This document shows, piece after piece, positions 29,614-31,282 of a DNA stretch of 31,282 nt. The stretch comes from a virus, in IMG/VR virus record IMGVR_UViG_3300025141_000471, positions 1 to 31,282 of that record; one strand, 5' to 3'. The notes beneath the pieces are model-generated. The model made no database searches. It was not told where the DNA came from and saw nothing but the letters and a program-made list of their open reading frames with translations. Position numbers and translations under genes: made by a program. Each line of letters starts with the position of its first letter. Within the stretch, counting starts at the first letter, position 1.

Positions 29614-30746
29614 TGGCTGTTTTAGGTGTAGGCGGGCGTCTCTTTTTAAGGCGTGAAGCTCCGAGCCCATGCCTCATCAATGAGTCAGCGATTGACGCGG
29701 CCAATAATGTCATCCGCTCAATTTGCGATGGCTACTGGAACGGCGACCACATCAGCGTTGATTGTCTGCCGGTTCCCGATCCCGTTTTTCCTCCTAACCC
29801 TGACGGATACGCGAGTTATTACGGCAGCAAGTGGTTCTTGGGGCCAAACCGTACCCAGATCACATCGAATCAGGATGCGTTTTATAAGACAAACCTCGAA
29901 GAATATCCTGATGGGCAGTTTGGCGATGACGCGCAGTTTTACTGCCGAACGGGCGATTCCTCCGGCGGCGATGTTATCCCGCCCTGTAAACCAAGAGATT
30001 ATTGGATTCACATCGATGAATTAGGGCAGGTCAGTTTCTATACAACCCGATGCGCTGCATTGTCTGGTTGCCCCGATGACCGGGTGGAGTTTGACAGCGT
30101 TGGCGGTGGTCTAACAATTGCGCCATATGGGCATCTGGAATACTCCAATGCGGTTTGGCAGTGTGTCAAAGCCAAATTTGGAGATTATGAGTTCAGCGAT
30201 TTCAGGGATAGCGTCACATTGGTAAGTATTTGTGCTGATCCACCGCTGTATCAACAGCCAGTGGCTGGGACCGGGGAGTATGACAATGCCAACCTGTTGC
30301 CCCGTGGAGTTAACCAAGGAAAGGCGGCGCCGTTATGGGAGGTGCTTTGCGAGGTTCGCGAATGGAATTTAGAATTAAGTGCGCCTGCTGTAGAAACTAC
30401 GAGTGTCGCTGAGAAGTTCGGCAATTCTGTCAAAAGCCTTGTAACCGGTGGCGGTTCGACTGAATTTTTCATTGATCGGGCTTGCCGCCCCGAAGGCGAA
30501 TCAGACGGTTTGGAGCTGATGAAACTCCTATTGATGACTGAAAAAGGAGCTAAGGCCGAGGCCCAGTTCTGGATGATTGATCGTCCAAGCTGTGAGACAA
30601 CGTGCGGTTTAGTAGCTGGCGATCTCTATTATTCGACGGAAATTTTAGTTACTCAAACCGCTGTCAATCTCAGACCAACGGAGATAGTAGCCGGAACTGC
30701 GCAATTCGTTACGACGGGAGAGATTAGACTGGTTGAATCATCGTAA
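29613..30746 (+). CDS. Tail tube-like protein with large inserted domain (third copy)
   Basis: A 377-residue protein overlapping the second copy by one base. It begins MAVLGVGGRLFLRREAPSPC, then has about 220 residues of extra sequence with many Cys and Asp (YYGSKWFLGPNRTQI, DYWIHIDELGQVSFYTTRCAAL, DRVEFDSVGGGLTIAP), before LWEVLCEVREWNLELSAPAVETTSVAEKFGNS. The REW strand, E-T-T-S-V turn and GGGSTEFFID strand match the tube core of the other two genes. The insertion lies at the same loop as in the major tube protein but is longer. It may expose a large domain on the tip of the tail. Confidence 0.6.
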   Translation: MAVLGVGGRLFLRREAPSPCLINESAIDAANNVIRSICDGYWNGDHISVDCLPVPDPVFPPNPDGYASYYGSKWFLGPNRTQITSNQDAFYKTNLEEYPDGQFGDDAQFYCRTGDSSGGDVIPPCKPRDYWIHIDELGQVSFYTTRCAALSGCPDDRVEFDSVGGGLTIAPYGHLEYSNAVWQCVKAKFGDYEFSDFRDSVTLVSICADPPLYQQPVAGTGEYDNANLLPRGVNQGKAAPLWEVLCEVREWNLELSAPAVETTSVAEKFGNSVKSLVTGGGSTEFFIDRACRPEGESDGLELMKLLLMTEKGAKAEAQFWMIDRPSCETTCGLVAGDLYYSTEILVTQTAVNLRPTEIVAGTAQFVTTGEIRLVESS

Positions 30747-30758
30747 GTCGTTCTAAGC

Positions 30759-31282
30759 GTGACCGAATTAAATCGAGCCGGTCAACCTGCATCATTGGGG
30801 GACATCGACAGCACCCAGCAGGTTTTCCGCAATCAGATCGACGCGCTGACGGATACTGTCAGACAGCTCGGCGGTAAACCTTTTGTAGGCCCTGGGAACG
30901 GCTCAGACCCTTTAACTGCCCCGTTCATCCTTTACGTCAACCCTTATATCGGATCAGATACCTACGTTGCGGGAGAATATAACAGCCAGGACGATGGGAC
31001 ATTTGAATCTAAAATGCGGCGAATTTCGCTGCAACAACTTGAGTGCGGTTATGCAGAATCAAGACCGTTTAAAACTATCTCACGGGCAATAATCGAAGCG
31101 GGGATCATTACCAGTTATGCCTATTTAAATCTTGATCCGGCACCTTGTGGCGATCTTGTCAGTATTGTGCTTGCGCCTGGTTTAACTATCGCAAATAATG
31201 CGCCAGGAGATTTATCAACGCCGGTTTGGGATGACGGCAAAGAGCCGACGTTAGCCGAATTGACAGCGTTTAACTCTACTGA
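30759..31282 (+). CDS. Tail fibre protein, cyanophage type (3' end cut by window edge)
   Basis: Starts at GTG 30759 (no upstream in-frame ATG) and has no stop in the remaining 174 codons. Residues about 1-40 (TELNRAGQPASLGDIDSTQQVFRNQIDALTDTVRQLGG) are an N-terminal helical anchor. Then follows PGNGSDPLTAPFILYVNPYIGSDTYVAGEYNSQDDGTFESKM and CGYAESRPFKTISRAIIEAGIIT, a sequence type I know from cyanophage tail fibres with right-handed beta-helix (pectate-lyase-like) domains. The rest is strand-rich and continues beyond the window. It is expected to bind the host surface. Confidence 0.7.
   Translation, partial: MTELNRAGQPASLGDIDSTQQVFRNQIDALTDTVRQLGGKPFVGPGNGSDPLTAPFILYVNPYIGSDTYVAGEYNSQDDGTFESKMRRISLQQLECGYAESRPFKTISRAIIEAGIITSYAYLNLDPAPCGDLVSIVLAPGLTIANNAPGDLSTPVWDDGKEPTLAELTAFNST

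Noticed and set aside
1-31282. CRISPR array, insertion sequence or attachment site
   Set aside because: No regularly spaced repeats, transposase or integrase was seen anywhere in the window.

Overview
This window looks like about 31 kb of a tailed, long-tailed (siphovirus-like) double-stranded DNA phage or prophage infecting a phycobilisome-bearing cyanobacterium, probably freshwater. The phage call rests on a contiguous packaging, head and tail block. The cyanobacterial call rests on a small NblA-like gene (phycobilisome degradation) at 10491-10661, on tail-fibre sequence typical of cyanophages at the right end, and on the general lack of Shine-Dalgarno sites. No integrase, repressor, tRNA gene or CRISPR array was seen. 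The HIP1 octamer GCGATCGC was found only twice.

Left arm (1-5468), mostly minus strand and read right to left: small early or accessory genes. From the right these are a compact ATGA-coupled trio (5468-4733), a cysteine-rich phage protein of unknown function coupled to an ASCH-domain protein (4722-3578, closed by a strong terminator at 3548-3574), four or five short orphans including a secreted one, and a replication-type block with an RHH-like small protein and a RepA/RecA-like AAA ATPase that runs off the left edge. One short gene (3374-3568) is on the plus strand. Two regulatory zones (3335-3374 and 5468-5623) separate divergent genes.

Right arm (5623-31282), mostly plus strand: a ParB-like protein and an ABC ATPase-GNAT fusion (candidate DNA modification pair), TerS, TerL, small membrane proteins, portal, a LamG-like protein, a Mu-gpF-type minor head protein fused to a protein-kinase-like domain, scaffold, major capsid protein with terminator, head-tail connectors, tail tube with terminator, tail chaperone with a frameshifted second ORF, tape measure, tail-tip proteins, two further tail-tube-like proteins, and the start of a fibre gene. 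Two minus-strand genes, the NblA-like one and a small basic protein at 14035-14226, sit inside this late block.

Points most worth following: the head protein-kinase fusion; three tail-tube-fold proteins that carry insertions of different size at the same loop; a +1 (or -2) rather than -1 tail chaperone frameshift; the NblA-like gene; and a 19-bp repeated extended -10 promoter that places an inverted repeat at the predicted transcription start in two distant places. All calls are from reading the sequence; no database search was possible.
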